A DNA stretch of 64,000 nt, from contig NZ_JANAVZ010000002.1 of the NCBI RefSeq assembly GCF_025195095.1, forward strand, positions 1-64,000, given 5' to 3'. The position numbers and the translations under genes were made by a program. Positions within the stretch are counted from its first letter, which is position 1, and each line of letters opens with the position of its first letter. The notes below the pieces were generated by a model. The model did not search any database, had not been told where the DNA came from, and was given only the letters and a program-made list of their open reading frames with translations. Origin of the DNA: Paracoccus maritimus (GTDB lineage Bacteria > Pseudomonadota > Alphaproteobacteria > Rhodobacterales > Rhodobacteraceae). Below, piece by piece: positions 16,677-25,120 of this stretch.

Positions 16677-18341
16677 ATGCTTCAGATCGACCGATGGAAG
16701 CGCATCCTGATCATCGGGATATGCCTTCTGGGTCTGGCCTATGCCATGCCCAACCTGTTCTACAATCGGGTCGAGGCGCATAACGACGCCGTGGCCAGTA
16801 TCGAGAAAACCGGCGTGACGACACCGGAACTGGTGGCGGCGCGGGATGCCTGGCCCGGCTGGCTGCCAAGCGGGCTGGTTAATCTTGGACTGGACCTGCG
16901 CGGTGGGGCGCATCTTCTTGGCGAAGTGCAGGTCGATCAGGTTTACAAGGCGCGCATGGATTCGCTGTGGCCGGAGCTGCGCCGCGCGTTGGCCGATGAA
17001 CGTGCCACGATCGGCGCGGTGCGGCGTGTCGCGGCCCCCGACGGCACGCTGAAGATCGAGATCGGCAACCCCGACCAGCTGTCACGCGCGGTCGAGATCG
17101 TGCGCGGTTTTTCCGAACCCGTCACCTCGCTGACCGGGGCAGGGCAGTCCAGCCTTGCGATCGACGCGCAGGGCGGCGCGATCACCATTCAGCTGTCCGA
17201 GGCCGAAAAGGCGATCACCGACGACCGCACCATCCAGCAATCCCTGGAAATCATCCGTCGTCGCGTGGACGAGGTCGGCACGCGAGAGCCCACGATCATG
17301 CGTCAGGGCACCGACCGCATTCTGATTCAGGTACCGGGCATCGGGTCGGCCGCCGAACTGAAGGCGCTGATCGGCACGACCGCCAAGCTGACCTTCAATT
17401 CCGTCGTCGGCACCTCTGCCGATCCGGATGCGCGCGCAGGGATCGGGCAGGTCGTGCTGCCCGCAGCCGATCAGGAAGGCGTGTATTACACGATCGAGGA
17501 AACGCCCGTCGTCACCGGCGAAGAACTGACCGATGCACTGCCATCGACAGATCAGAACGGCATGCCCTCGGTCGATTTCCGGTTCAACCCGACCGGGGCG
17601 CGCAAGTTCGGTGCCTATACAAGCGCCAATGTCGGCCAGCCCTTCGCGATCGTGCTGGACAATCAGGTGATTTCGGCGCCGGTGATCCGGCAGGCCATCA
17701 CCACAGGCTCGGGGCAGATCTCGGGCTCGATGGACTATGAAGAGGCGAACCGCCTGGCCGTGCTGCTGCGTGCGGGTGCCTTGCCGGCGGAACTGACCTT
17801 CCTCGAGGAACGGACCGTCGGTCCCGAACTGGGACAGGACAGCATCGACGCGGGCAAGATCGCGGCCAGCGTCGGCTTCGTCGCGGTGATCGTCCTGATG
17901 TGCCTGTCCTACGGGCTGCTTGGCGTGTTTGCCTCGGTCGCGCTCGCGGTGAACATGGGCATGATCTTCGGCGTGCTGTCGATGATCGGGGCGACGCTGA
18001 CGCTGCCCGGTATCGCGGGCATCGTTCTGACCATCGGCATGGCGGTTGACGCCAACGTGCTTGTGTTCGAACGGATACGCGAAGAGCTGAAGACCGCGCG
18101 CGGCCCGGCCCGTGCCATCGAACTGGGCTACGAGAAGGCGATGTCCGCCATCGTGGACGCCAATATCACCACGCTGATCATCGCCGCGATCCTGTTCGTT
18201 CTGGGCTCGGGGCCGGTCAAGGGGTTTGCCGTGACACTGACCATCGGTATCGTCACGTCTGTCTTCACCGCGCTGTATGTGACGCGGCTGATGACGGTGG
18301 CGTGGTTCGAACGTTCCCGCCCGCGCAAGATCGAGGTTTGA
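16677..18341 (+). CDS. secD: Protein translocase subunit SecD
   Basis: SecD works with SecF to complete protein export using the proton gradient. The 554-residue protein begins with a membrane helix, then GLDLRGG (residues 71-77), the diagnostic start of the first periplasmic domain. The periplasmic head contains QSLEIIRRRVDEVGTREP, and the C-terminal membrane half starts about residue 380 with the RND-type segments GIAGIVLTIGMAVDANVLVFERIREEL. Length is typical for alphaproteobacteria. The stop is one base from the secF ATG. Confidence 0.97.
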   Translation: MLQIDRWKRILIIGICLLGLAYAMPNLFYNRVEAHNDAVASIEKTGVTTPELVAARDAWPGWLPSGLVNLGLDLRGGAHLLGEVQVDQVYKARMDSLWPELRRALADERATIGAVRRVAAPDGTLKIEIGNPDQLSRAVEIVRGFSEPVTSLTGAGQSSLAIDAQGGAITIQLSEAEKAITDDRTIQQSLEIIRRRVDEVGTREPTIMRQGTDRILIQVPGIGSAAELKALIGTTAKLTFNSVVGTSADPDARAGIGQVVLPAADQEGVYYTIEETPVVTGEELTDALPSTDQNGMPSVDFRFNPTGARKFGAYTSANVGQPFAIVLDNQVISAPVIRQAITTGSGQISGSMDYEEANRLAVLLRAGALPAELTFLEERTVGPELGQDSIDAGKIAASVGFVAVIVLMCLSYGLLGVFASVALAVNMGMIFGVLSMIGATLTLPGIAGIVLTIGMAVDANVLVFERIREELKTARGPARAIELGYEKAMSAIVDANITTLIIAAILFVLGSGPVKGFAVTLTIGIVTSVFTALYVTRLMTVAWFERSRPRKIEV

Positions 18342-18342
18342 C

Positions 18343-19323
18343 ATGGCATTTCGTCTGAAACTTGTCCCCGACGAAACGCGGATCGATTTCTTCCGCTGGC
18401 AGGCCCTGACCTTCGGCATCTCGTCGGTTCTGGCCGTGCTGTCGGTGGTGGCGCTGTTCATGTTTGGCCTGAATTTCGGGATCGATTTCAAGGGCGGCAC
18501 CACGATCCGGACCGAATCCGTACAGCAGGTGGATGTCGGTGAATACCGCGCCGCGCTGCAGCCGCTGAATCTTGGCGATGTCGCGATCACGCAGGTCTAT
18601 GACCCGACCTTCCGCGAGGATCAGCATGTCGCGCAGGTTCGCATCAGCGCGCAGGAAGGCACCGAATCCGTCACCCCCGAAACCATCGCTGCGGTCGAGA
18701 CGGCGCTGCAGCAGGTCGATCCGTCGATCACCTTCCCGTCGGTCGAATCGGTCGGCCCGAAGGTGTCGGGTGAGCTGATCCAGACCGCGGTCTATGCGGT
18801 TCTGGCGTCGCTTGTGGCGATCTCCTTCTATATCTGGCTGCGCTTCGAATGGCAGTTCTCGATGGGCGCGATCGTGTCGCTGGTTCACGACGTGCTGATC
18901 ACCATGGGCGTGTTTGCGGTGTTCCAGATCAAGTTCGACCTGACCACCATCGCAGCCCTTCTGACCATCGTCGGGTATTCGATCAACGATACCGTGGTTG
19001 TCTTCGACCGGCTGCGCGAAAACCTGATGAAATACAAGAAACGTCCGCTGCGCGATCTGATGAACCTGTCGGTGAACGAAACACTGTCGCGCACGGTGAT
19101 GACCTCGGGGACGACGCTGGTCGCCCTGATCGCGCTGTTGGTTCTGGGCGGGGATGTGATCCGCGGCTTTGTCTTCGCCATCACTTTCGGCATCATCATC
19201 GGCACCTATTCGTCGATCTACGTGGCCAAGAACGTGGTGCTATGGCTGGGCGTCAAGCGCGACTGGTCGAAAAAGGACCCCAAGCAGGACGGCTCGCCCT
19301 TCTCGGGCGCCGAGGCGCCCTGA
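18343..19323 (+). CDS. secF: Protein translocase subunit SecF
   Basis: SecF is the smaller partner of SecD. The 326-residue protein has an N-terminal helix, the family signature [15 protein letters not shown] (residues 41-55), a short periplasmic domain, then five membrane helices with [19 protein letters not shown]. It is coupled to secD (one-base gap) and to the next gene (TGATG overlap). The order secD-secF-Mth938-ccmA is familiar in Rhodobacteraceae and links protein export with cytochrome c maturation by transcription only. Confidence 0.97.
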   Translation: MAFRLKLVPDETRIDFFRWQALTFGISSVLAVLSVVALFMFGLNFGIDFKGGTTIRTESVQQVDVGEYRAALQPLNLGDVAITQVYDPTFREDQHVAQVRISAQEGTESVTPETIAAVETALQQVDPSITFPSVESVGPKVSGELIQTAVYAVLASLVAISFYIWLRFEWQFSMGAIVSLVHDVLITMGVFAVFQIKFDLTTIAALLTIVGYSINDTVVVFDRLRENLMKYKKRPLRDLMNLSVNETLSRTVMTSGTTLVALIALLVLGGDVIRGFVFAITFGIIIGTYSSIYVAKNVVLWLGVKRDWSKKDPKQDGSPFSGAEAP

Positions 19324-19676
19324 TGGCGATGAAGCCCACCGATTTCGACGGGGCGGTGCCGGTCGACGGCTATGGTCCCGGCTTTTTCCGGGTGGGGGGC
19401 AAGGTGTTCCAGGGGGCCGTGCTGGTGACCGAGGGCGGCGGCCGCGGCTGGGGCGGTTTGTCCGATCAGTCGGCACTGCTGTCCCTGGCAGGCCGGATCG
19501 ACGTCTTGTTCGTTGGCATGGGCGCCGACATCTCGCATCTGCCGCCGGACCTGGCGCAGGCGCTGCAGGACGCGGGGATCGCCGTCGAGGCGATGGCCTC
19601 TCCGACCGCCGCGCGGACCTACAACGTGACGCTGTCGGAAGGCCGCCGCGTCGCCTGCGCCCTTCTTCCCGTATGA
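19323..19676 (+). CDS. Mth938-like domain protein
   Basis: The 117-residue soluble protein belongs to the Mth938/DUF498 fold, related to the human assembly factor NDUFAF3. Visible family features are [22 protein letters not shown] and a central [16 protein letters not shown]. The C-terminal strand carries [21 protein letters not shown]. It may aid assembly of a membrane complex, but the bacterial role is not established. Start ATG 19323 overlaps the secF stop and its stop overlaps the ccmA ATG, so it sits inside the operon. The longer upstream open frame is shadow of secF. Confidence 0.9.
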   Translation: MAMKPTDFDGAVPVDGYGPGFFRVGGKVFQGAVLVTEGGGRGWGGLSDQSALLSLAGRIDVLFVGMGADISHLPPDLAQALQDAGIAVEAMASPTAARTYNVTLSEGRRVACALLPV

Positions 19677-20302
19677 GTCTGCTGACCGTCCAGGATCTTG
19701 CCGTCGCGCGCGGCGGGATGCGGGCGGTCGAAGGGGTGACTTTTTCTCTGGCGGCCGGGCAGGCGCTGATCCTGCGCGGCCCGAATGGCATCGGCAAGAC
19801 GACATTGCTGCGCACCATCGCCGGATTGCAGCCGCCGGTTCAGGGCCGGATCGCGATGCCAGACGACGCCGTGGCCTACGCGGCCCATGCCGACGGGCTG
19901 AAGACCGCGCTGACAGTGACTGAAAACCTGCGCTTCTGGGCGGAAATCTTTGGCGGTGGCGGGCTGGATGCCGCGATGTCTGCAATGGACCTGCGGGGGC
20001 TTGCCGATCGCCCGGCGGCGGCGTTGTCGGCGGGTCAGAAACGTAGATTGGGGTTGGCGCGTCTGCTGGTCACCGGTCGGAAGCTGTGGATCCTTGACGA
20101 GCCGACCGTGTCGTTGGACACGGCGTCGGTGGCACGCTTCGCGACAGCGGTGCGGGATCATCTGGCGGCGGGCGGCGCAGCGCTGATGGCCACGCATATC
20201 GATCTGGGTCTGGACGAGGTCGAGGTGCTGGACCTGACGCCGCGTCGCGCCAAGCCCGGGGTGCCGACGCGGCCCGCAGGCTTCAACGAGGCGTTCGCAT
20301 GA
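19673..20302 (+). CDS. ccmA: Heme exporter ATPase CcmA
   Basis: CcmA is the ATPase of the CcmABCD complex that releases haem-loaded CcmE for cytochrome c maturation. The 209-residue protein shows Walker [10 protein letters not shown] (residues 36-44), the ABC signature as LSAGQ (118-122), Walker B WILDEP (139-144) and the switch histidine in ATHIDLG. Start ATG 19673 overlaps the stop of the Mth938 gene. Unusually, ccmB does not follow at once; a GC-rich repeat of ~130 bases separates them. Confidence 0.95.
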   Translation: MSLLTVQDLAVARGGMRAVEGVTFSLAAGQALILRGPNGIGKTTLLRTIAGLQPPVQGRIAMPDDAVAYAAHADGLKTALTVTENLRFWAEIFGGGGLDAAMSAMDLRGLADRPAAALSAGQKRRLGLARLLVTGRKLWILDEPTVSLDTASVARFATAVRDHLAAGGAALMATHIDLGLDEVEVLDLTPRRAKPGVPTRPAGFNEAFA

Positions 20303-20324
20303 TCGTCCGGCCCCGCTGCCGCAT

Positions 20325-20452
20325 CCGCCCGACGCGACGCGCCGGGCAGCGCCCGGCCTTCCGGGCCCAAATCGTGCCCAGTTCTGGCAGCGCGGGCCGC
20401 GGGCGCGATCCAGGGCGCTTCGCCACCGCCGGCAACGCAGTGCCGGCAAGCG
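20325..20452. repeat. Structured GC-rich repeat, copy 1 (inverted)
   Basis: Read on the minus strand, this stretch aligns with 22588-22716 on the plus strand over its whole length; the best block matches at 35 of 41 bases (20325-20368 region against 22673-22713). At one end, GCCGGCA (20428-20434) pairs with TGCCGGC (20441-20447). At the other, GCCCG...CGGGC (20327-20347) forms a second hairpin. It lies between ccmA and ccmB, with no convincing gene in it. It is probably a miniature mobile or REP-like element. Confidence 0.7.
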
Positions 20453-20462
20453 TGGGGGGGCA

Positions 20463-21122
20463 GTGGTGCTGGCGCTTCTGAAACGCGATCTCGCGCTTGC
20501 CACGCGGGCGGGCGGCGGGTTCGGACTGGCCGTCGCGTTCTTCCTGATCCTCTGCGCGCTGGTGCCGTTCGGCGTCGGACCCGATACCGGCGCCTTGCGT
20601 CCGATCGGACCCGGTATTCTCTGGGTCGGTGCGCTTCTGGCCTGTCTTCTGTCGCTGGACCGGATCTTTGCGCTGGATCACGAGGATGGCAGCATGGATC
20701 TTCTGGCCACCGCGCCGATCCCGCTGGAAGGCGTCGTCGCGGTCAAGGCACTTGCCCACTGGATCACCTCGGGTCTGCCGCTGATCGTGGCCGCGCCGGT
20801 CTTCGGATTGCTGCTGCACCTGCCCGGTGCGGCGACGCCGTGGCTGATCGCCTCGCTGCTGGTCGGCACGCCGGCACTGTCTATGCTCGGCGCGTTTGGC
20901 GCGGCCATTACCGTCGGCCTCCGGCGCGGTGGCCTGCTGCTGTCGCTACTGGTGCTGCCCTTGTATATTCCGACCCTGATCTTCGGGACCGAGGTCGTTC
21001 GTCGCGGGGCCGAAGGCGGCGATCCTGCGACGCCGATGCTGTTTCTGGCAGGCATCACCGCGGGCGTGATCGCGCTGGTTCCCTTTGCCGCCGCCGCCGC
21101 GTTGCGCGTGAACCTGCGCTGA
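20463..21122 (+). CDS. ccmB: Heme exporter permease CcmB
   Basis: CcmB is one membrane subunit of the CcmABCD haem-handling complex. The 219-residue protein has the expected six helices and the family landmarks LLKRDLALATRAGGG at the N-terminus, LLSLDRIFALDHEDGSMDLL near residue 60, and LVLPLYIPTLIFG in the fifth helix. The start is GTG 20463 (a second GTG follows at 20466) after a G-rich run that may serve as ribosome site. The gap from ccmA (160 bases) is unusual for this operon and is filled by the repeat. Confidence 0.95.
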   Translation: MVLALLKRDLALATRAGGGFGLAVAFFLILCALVPFGVGPDTGALRPIGPGILWVGALLACLLSLDRIFALDHEDGSMDLLATAPIPLEGVVAVKALAHWITSGLPLIVAAPVFGLLLHLPGAATPWLIASLLVGTPALSMLGAFGAAITVGLRRGGLLLSLLVLPLYIPTLIFGTEVVRRGAEGGDPATPMLFLAGITAGVIALVPFAAAAALRVNLR

Positions 21123-21163
21123 TGTGACTTGAGCCTTGCCCGCGCCACCGCTAGGGAACACAT

Positions 21164-21889
21164 ATGTCGATCTGGGAATACGCAAACCCCGTCAAGTTCA
21201 TGCGCCTGTCCGGCGCGATCCTGCCGTGGGTCGTTGTCGGGGCCGTGCTGTGTACGGTCGGTGGTGTCGTCTGGGGCTTCCTGACGCCGCTGGACTACAA
21301 GCAGGGCGCGACCGTCAAGATCGTCTTCCTGCATGTGCCGGCGGCGATGATGGCGATCAATATCTGGGTGATGATGCTGGTCACCTCCCTGATCTGGCTG
21401 ATCCGTCGTCATCATGTCAGCGCCCTGGCGGCCAAGGCCGCAGCGCCGGTCGGCGCTGTGATGACGCTAATCGCGCTGGCGACCGGCGCGATCTGGGGCC
21501 AGCCGATGTGGGGCAGCTGGTGGGAATGGGATCCGCGGCTGACCAGCTTCCTGATCCTGTTCCTGTTCTATGTCGGCTATATTGCGCTGTGGTCCGCAAT
21601 CGAGGATCCTGACAGCGCCGCGGACCTGACCGGTGTTTTGTGCCTTGTCGGGTCGGTCTTCGCGCTGCTTAGCCGATATGCGGTGCTGTTCTGGAACCAG
21701 GGGCTGCATCAGGGCGCCAGCCTGTCCGTCGCCCCCGGCGAACGGATGAGCGCGGTCTATCGCTATCCGCTATACCTGTCGATGCTGGGCTTCCTGCTGC
21801 TGTTCCTGGCGCTGCTGCTGATCCGGACCCGGACAGAAATTCGCAGGCGGCGCCTGGCCGCGCTGCAGGCTAGGGAGATTCGCGGATGA
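21164..21889 (+). CDS. ccmC: Heme handling protein CcmC
   Basis: CcmC loads haem onto CcmE in the periplasm. The 241-residue, six-helix protein contains the tryptophan-rich haem motif WWEWDPRLTS (residues 119-128) and the flanking conserved histidines in FLHVP (H57) and QGLHQG, which coordinate haem in the family. Forty-one bases separate it from ccmB. Its stop overlaps the ATG of ccmD (ATGA), so ccmC and ccmD are likely coupled. Confidence 0.97.
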   Translation: MSIWEYANPVKFMRLSGAILPWVVVGAVLCTVGGVVWGFLTPLDYKQGATVKIVFLHVPAAMMAINIWVMMLVTSLIWLIRRHHVSALAAKAAAPVGAVMTLIALATGAIWGQPMWGSWWEWDPRLTSFLILFLFYVGYIALWSAIEDPDSAADLTGVLCLVGSVFALLSRYAVLFWNQGLHQGASLSVAPGERMSAVYRYPLYLSMLGFLLLFLALLLIRTRTEIRRRRLAALQAREIRG

Positions 21890-22035
21890 TCGAACTTGGG
21901 AAATACGCTGGCACCGTGCTGGCGGCTTATGGCGTATCGGTATTGCTGCTGGCGGGAATCGTCTGGCACAGCGTCGCCGCCAACGCGCGCGCGCGAAACG
22001 ATCTGCACCGGCAGGAGGGCAGGACGAATGGCTAG
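21886..22035 (+). CDS. ccmD: Heme exporter small subunit CcmD
   Basis: A 49-residue protein starting at ATG 21886 inside the ccmC stop. It has one membrane helix (about residues 8-31, YAGTVLAAYGVSVLLLAGIV) followed by a charged cytoplasmic tail (NARARNDLHRQEGRTNG), exactly the CcmD design. CcmD keeps holo-CcmE release working together with CcmABC. Its 3' end overlaps the first eight bases of ccmG. It is too short for routine ORF detection but position and topology make it secure. Confidence 0.93.
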   Translation: MIELGKYAGTVLAAYGVSVLLLAGIVWHSVAANARARNDLHRQEGRTNG

Positions 22036-22570
22036 GCTTTCGCCGCTTGTCGCGCTGCCGCCGCTGGCTTTTGCCGCGATTGCCGGGATGTTTCTGTGGG
22101 GCATGGGGCGTGATGATCCCGATGCGCTGCCCTCGGCGCTGATCGGGCGCGAGGCGCCGACCGTGCCGGCGACGACCTTGCCCGGCCGGACCCAGCTGAC
22201 CGACGACATGCTGCGTGCACCCGGTGTGAAGCTGGTCAATTTCTGGGCCAGCTGGTGTCCGCCCTGCCGAGCCGAACATCCGACGCTGACAAGCTTGTCG
22301 CACGAAATGCCGGTCTATGGCATCGATCTGAAGGACCCGCCGTCGAACGCGACCGAATTCCTCGACGAACACGGCGATCCGTTCCGGGCACTGGCCACGG
22401 ATCCAAGTGGTCGTGCTGCCATCGACTGGGGCGTGACCGCCCCGCCCGAGACCTTCATCATTGATGGCGAAGGTCGGATCCTGCATCGCCATGCGGGCCC
22501 GCTGATCCGCGAAGACTATACCAACCGCTTCCTGCCCGAGCTTGAGAAGGCACGAGAGGCGGCCCGCTAG
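22028..22570 (+). CDS. ccmG: Cytochrome c biogenesis thioredoxin CcmG/DsbE
   Basis: CcmG is a membrane-anchored periplasmic thiol-disulfide oxidoreductase that reduces apocytochrome c cysteines before haem attachment. The 180-residue protein has an N-terminal anchor helix (about 8-25), then a thioredoxin domain with the active site WCPPC (C77, C80) and the cis-proline region APPETFIID. The start is ATG 22028, overlapping ccmD; an upstream in-frame extension would run through ccmD and is rejected. It is the last gene of the secDF-ccm run; a structured repeat follows. ccmE, ccmF and ccmH are not in the window. Confidence 0.96.
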   Translation: MARLSPLVALPPLAFAAIAGMFLWGMGRDDPDALPSALIGREAPTVPATTLPGRTQLTDDMLRAPGVKLVNFWASWCPPCRAEHPTLTSLSHEMPVYGIDLKDPPSNATEFLDEHGDPFRALATDPSGRAAIDWGVTAPPETFIIDGEGRILHRHAGPLIREDYTNRFLPELEKAREAAR

Positions 22571-22587
22571 GCGGGGCTGTTCACGGG

Positions 22588-22716
22588 TTGCCGGGCGCCT
22601 TGCGCCCGGCGGTGCAAGCGCCCGACATTGTGCCCGTTGCGCCGTTCCGCGCGATGACCCGTCACCGGGCACCCGGATTGCCGGGCGCTGCCCGACGCCG
22701 TGCGTCGGGCGGGTCG
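22588..22716. repeat. Structured GC-rich repeat, copy 2
   Basis: Inverted partner of 20325-20452. It begins with a perfect hairpin (GCCGGGCGC at 22590-22598, loop CTT, GCGCCCGGC at 22602-22610) and ends with another (GCCCGACG...CGTCGGGC, 22690-22710). Both hairpins differ in sequence from copy 1 but keep their pairing. It follows ccmG and could end transcription of the operon, although it has no T tract. It has no coding content. Confidence 0.7.
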
Positions 22717-22799
22717 CTTCATCTGCATCGCGTTGCGCGCTTGCGCGTTTTGGTTGCAGGGGACAGACTGACCTCATTTGAGCATCAATGGAGGTTACG

Positions 22800-24611
22800 A
22801 TGAAACGGAAAAGCGTTGCGGTTGCGTTGCTGGCGGGCGGCGCGTGGGCCGCGCCGGTGGTGGCACAACAGGCCACCGATGACATCGCCCCCGAGATTTC
22901 CAGCGAGGCCGCGGGCGAAACCGCGTTCGCCGGACTAAGCCAGGGTGCCCGCGATGCGCTGACATCGAAATCCGAGGGCAAGCCGGTCACCGCGCAGAAC
23001 TGGATGGTCGCGGCGGCCAATCCGCTGGCGGTCGAAGCGGGCGCAAGGATTCTGGAACAGGGCGGCAGTGCAGCCGATGCGATGGTGGCGGTGCAGACCG
23101 TTCTTGGCCTGGTTGAACCGCAAAGCTCGGGCCTCGGCGGTGGAGCGTTTCTGGTCTGGTACGATGCCAAAAGCGGCAAGCTGACGACGCTGGATGCCCG
23201 CGAGACCGCACCATTGGCGGCGACACCGACCTATTTCCAGGATGAGAATGGCGAGCCGCTGGAGTTCTTTGATGCGGTCGTCGGCGGGCGTTCCGTCGGT
23301 ACGCCTGGCACGCCCGCGTTGCTGGAAGCGGCGCATCGGCGTTGGGGGAAAGCGAACTGGGGCAGCCTGTTCGAGGACGCGATCAAGCTGGCCGAGGATG
23401 GATTCGAGGTGTCTCCGCGTCTTGCCGGGCTTGTGGCAGAGGACAGCGACAGGCTGGGCCGGTTCCCGGCGACCAAGGCTTATTTCTTTCCGGACGGCAC
23501 TGCCATTGCCTCTGGCGCCACACTGCGCAATTCCGACTATGCCCATGTGTTGCGGCGGCTTGCGGCCGAAGGAAGCGACGCGTTCTACAAGGGCGAGATC
23601 GCCGAGGGGATCGTCGACACAGTGCGCAGCGCCGAGGGCAATCCCGGTCTGCTGTCGGCCGAGGATCTGGCGCGATATCGCGTCATCGAACGGCCAGCCG
23701 TCTGTGCCGAGTATCGCGACCACGACATTTGCGGTATGGGGCCGCCGTCCTCGGGGGCGCTGACCGTGGGGCAGATTCTGGGCATGCTGGGCGGGTATGA
23801 CCTTGCCGCGCTTGGCGCCGAGAGCCCCGAAAGCTGGCGGCTGATCGGCGATGCCTCGCGGCTGGCCTTCGCGGATCGCGGCCGCTACATGGCCGACAGC
23901 GATTTCGTTCCCGTGCCGACCGAGGGGTTGGTTGCGCCTGACTATCTCTCCGAACGTGGCAAGCTGCTGTCGGGTGACGACGCGCTGCCCGAGGTCAGTG
24001 CCGGATCGCCGGGTTGGAGCCACGCGATGCTGTGGGGCCAGGACAGCGCGATCGAATTCCCTTCGACCTCGCATATCTCGATCGTGGATGCTGACGGAAA
24101 CGCGCTGTCGATGACGACAACCATCGAGAACGGCTTTGGTTCGCGCCTGTTCACGCAGGGCTTTCTGCTAAACAACGAACTGACCGATTTCAGCTTCGAG
24201 ACCCATGACGCTGCGGGCTATCCCATCGCCAACCGGTTGGAGCCGGGCAAGCGGCCGCGGTCTTCGATGGCCCCTAGCATCGTGATGAAGGATGATCGCC
24301 CGGTTCTGGTCATCGGTTCGCCCGGCGGCAGCCGGATCATCGGCTATGTCGCCAAGGCAATCATCGGCCATCTCGACTGGGGGCTGGATGTTCAGCAGGC
24401 GATCGCATTGCCGAATGTCGTGAACCGCTTTGGCCCGATGGATGTCGAGGCCGGCACGGACGCGGCGGCCCTGACGCAGCCGCTGACCGATCTGGGCTTC
24501 GAGGTCAACGAAACCGACCTGACATCAGGGCTGCACGGAATCGCGATCACACCCGAGGGGCTGTCCGGCGGAGCCGACCCTCGCCGCGAGGGCATCGCTT
24601 TGGGAGGCTGA
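22800..24611 (+). CDS. ggt: Gamma-glutamyltransferase (glutathione hydrolase)
   Basis: GGT is a periplasmic Ntn-hydrolase that cuts the gamma-glutamyl bond of glutathione and similar peptides, or transfers the group to amino acids. The 603-residue precursor has a signal peptide (to about residue 23, VVAQ), MVAAANPLAVEAGARILEQGG, and the autocleavage site PSTSHISIVDADGNALSMT with catalytic T423, followed by the small-subunit motif SPGGSRII. Length is normal. The start is ATG 22800 because GGAGG lies 5 bases before it; the in-frame ATG 12 bases upstream is part of that ribosome site. It complements the cytosolic ChaC route at 9-11.7 kb. Confidence 0.95.
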   Translation: MKRKSVAVALLAGGAWAAPVVAQQATDDIAPEISSEAAGETAFAGLSQGARDALTSKSEGKPVTAQNWMVAAANPLAVEAGARILEQGGSAADAMVAVQTVLGLVEPQSSGLGGGAFLVWYDAKSGKLTTLDARETAPLAATPTYFQDENGEPLEFFDAVVGGRSVGTPGTPALLEAAHRRWGKANWGSLFEDAIKLAEDGFEVSPRLAGLVAEDSDRLGRFPATKAYFFPDGTAIASGATLRNSDYAHVLRRLAAEGSDAFYKGEIAEGIVDTVRSAEGNPGLLSAEDLARYRVIERPAVCAEYRDHDICGMGPPSSGALTVGQILGMLGGYDLAALGAESPESWRLIGDASRLAFADRGRYMADSDFVPVPTEGLVAPDYLSERGKLLSGDDALPEVSAGSPGWSHAMLWGQDSAIEFPSTSHISIVDADGNALSMTTTIENGFGSRLFTQGFLLNNELTDFSFETHDAAGYPIANRLEPGKRPRSSMAPSIVMKDDRPVLVIGSPGGSRIIGYVAKAIIGHLDWGLDVQQAIALPNVVNRFGPMDVEAGTDAAALTQPLTDLGFEVNETDLTSGLHGIAITPEGLSGGADPRREGIALGG

Positions 24612-24931
24612 ACACAAGCCTCCGAATTGGCCGCGCATATTGCGTGTCGCGGTCTCATATACGGCAACCGAAGAACCCGGCATTCGCCGGGTTCATCACC
24701 TCTACCGGATCGGAGCAGGCGAGAGCATCGGCGGATGCGGCCAGCAGGGTCAGCATTCATGGCTTCCGGACGTCGGAACGTACCCAATCACAGAATCTGC
24801 GGGACGCTATTTTCGCTTGAAGCCCCGCAACCCGCTAAAAGCCTGATGTCGTCTCGCCATCCCTGTAAGGGGCGAGCCATCCATCAACGGCAGGAGGCGC
24901 ATAAGGCAATTTTTGCAGATCAATGGATGAA
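24612..24931. other. Intergenic stretch with one strong hairpin
   Basis: No gene is recognised between ggt and tRNA-Ser. At 24673-24694 a perfect hairpin (GAACCCGGC, loop ATTC, GCCGGGTTC) is found 61 bases after the ggt stop. It lacks a T tract but may end or protect the ggt transcript. Confidence 0.5.
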
Positions 24932-25021
24932 TGGCGGAGAGGGTGGGATTCGAACCCACGGAACCCTTGCAGGCTCAACGGTTTTCGAGACCGCCCCGTT
25001 CGACCACTCCGGCACCTCTCC
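24932..25021 (-). tRNA. tRNA-Ser (anticodon CGA)
   Basis: On the minus strand a 90-base cloverleaf with a long variable arm is readable. The acceptor stem is GGAGAGG (5' end at 25021) pairing with CCTCTCC, followed by discriminator G and an encoded CCA (24932-24934). The anticodon stem-loop is CGGT-CTCGAAA-ACCG, giving anticodon CGA, which reads UCG serine codons. The T arm GTGGGTTCGAATCCCAC is standard. The long variable region confirms a class II serine tRNA. Confidence 0.95.
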
Positions 25022-25120
25022 GCGCTTTTGGGTGGTGAGGCGGGGATTTAGAAGGGTAGGGGTTGAAGTGCAAGGGGGGTTGATCGAAAAAAAACCATTC
25101 CCTTGGTGAAAGGCCCGGCC

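Noticed and set aside
20299-20481. 60-codon frame between ccmA and ccmB
   Set aside because: Composition is dictated by the GC-rich repeat, and it overlaps the ccmB start; no family or conserved feature.
24627-25109. Protein-like frame reading EGGIRTHGTLAGSTVFETAPFDHSGTS
   Set aside because: This is the familiar spurious translation across the antisense of tRNA-Ser; the region is the tRNA gene itself.
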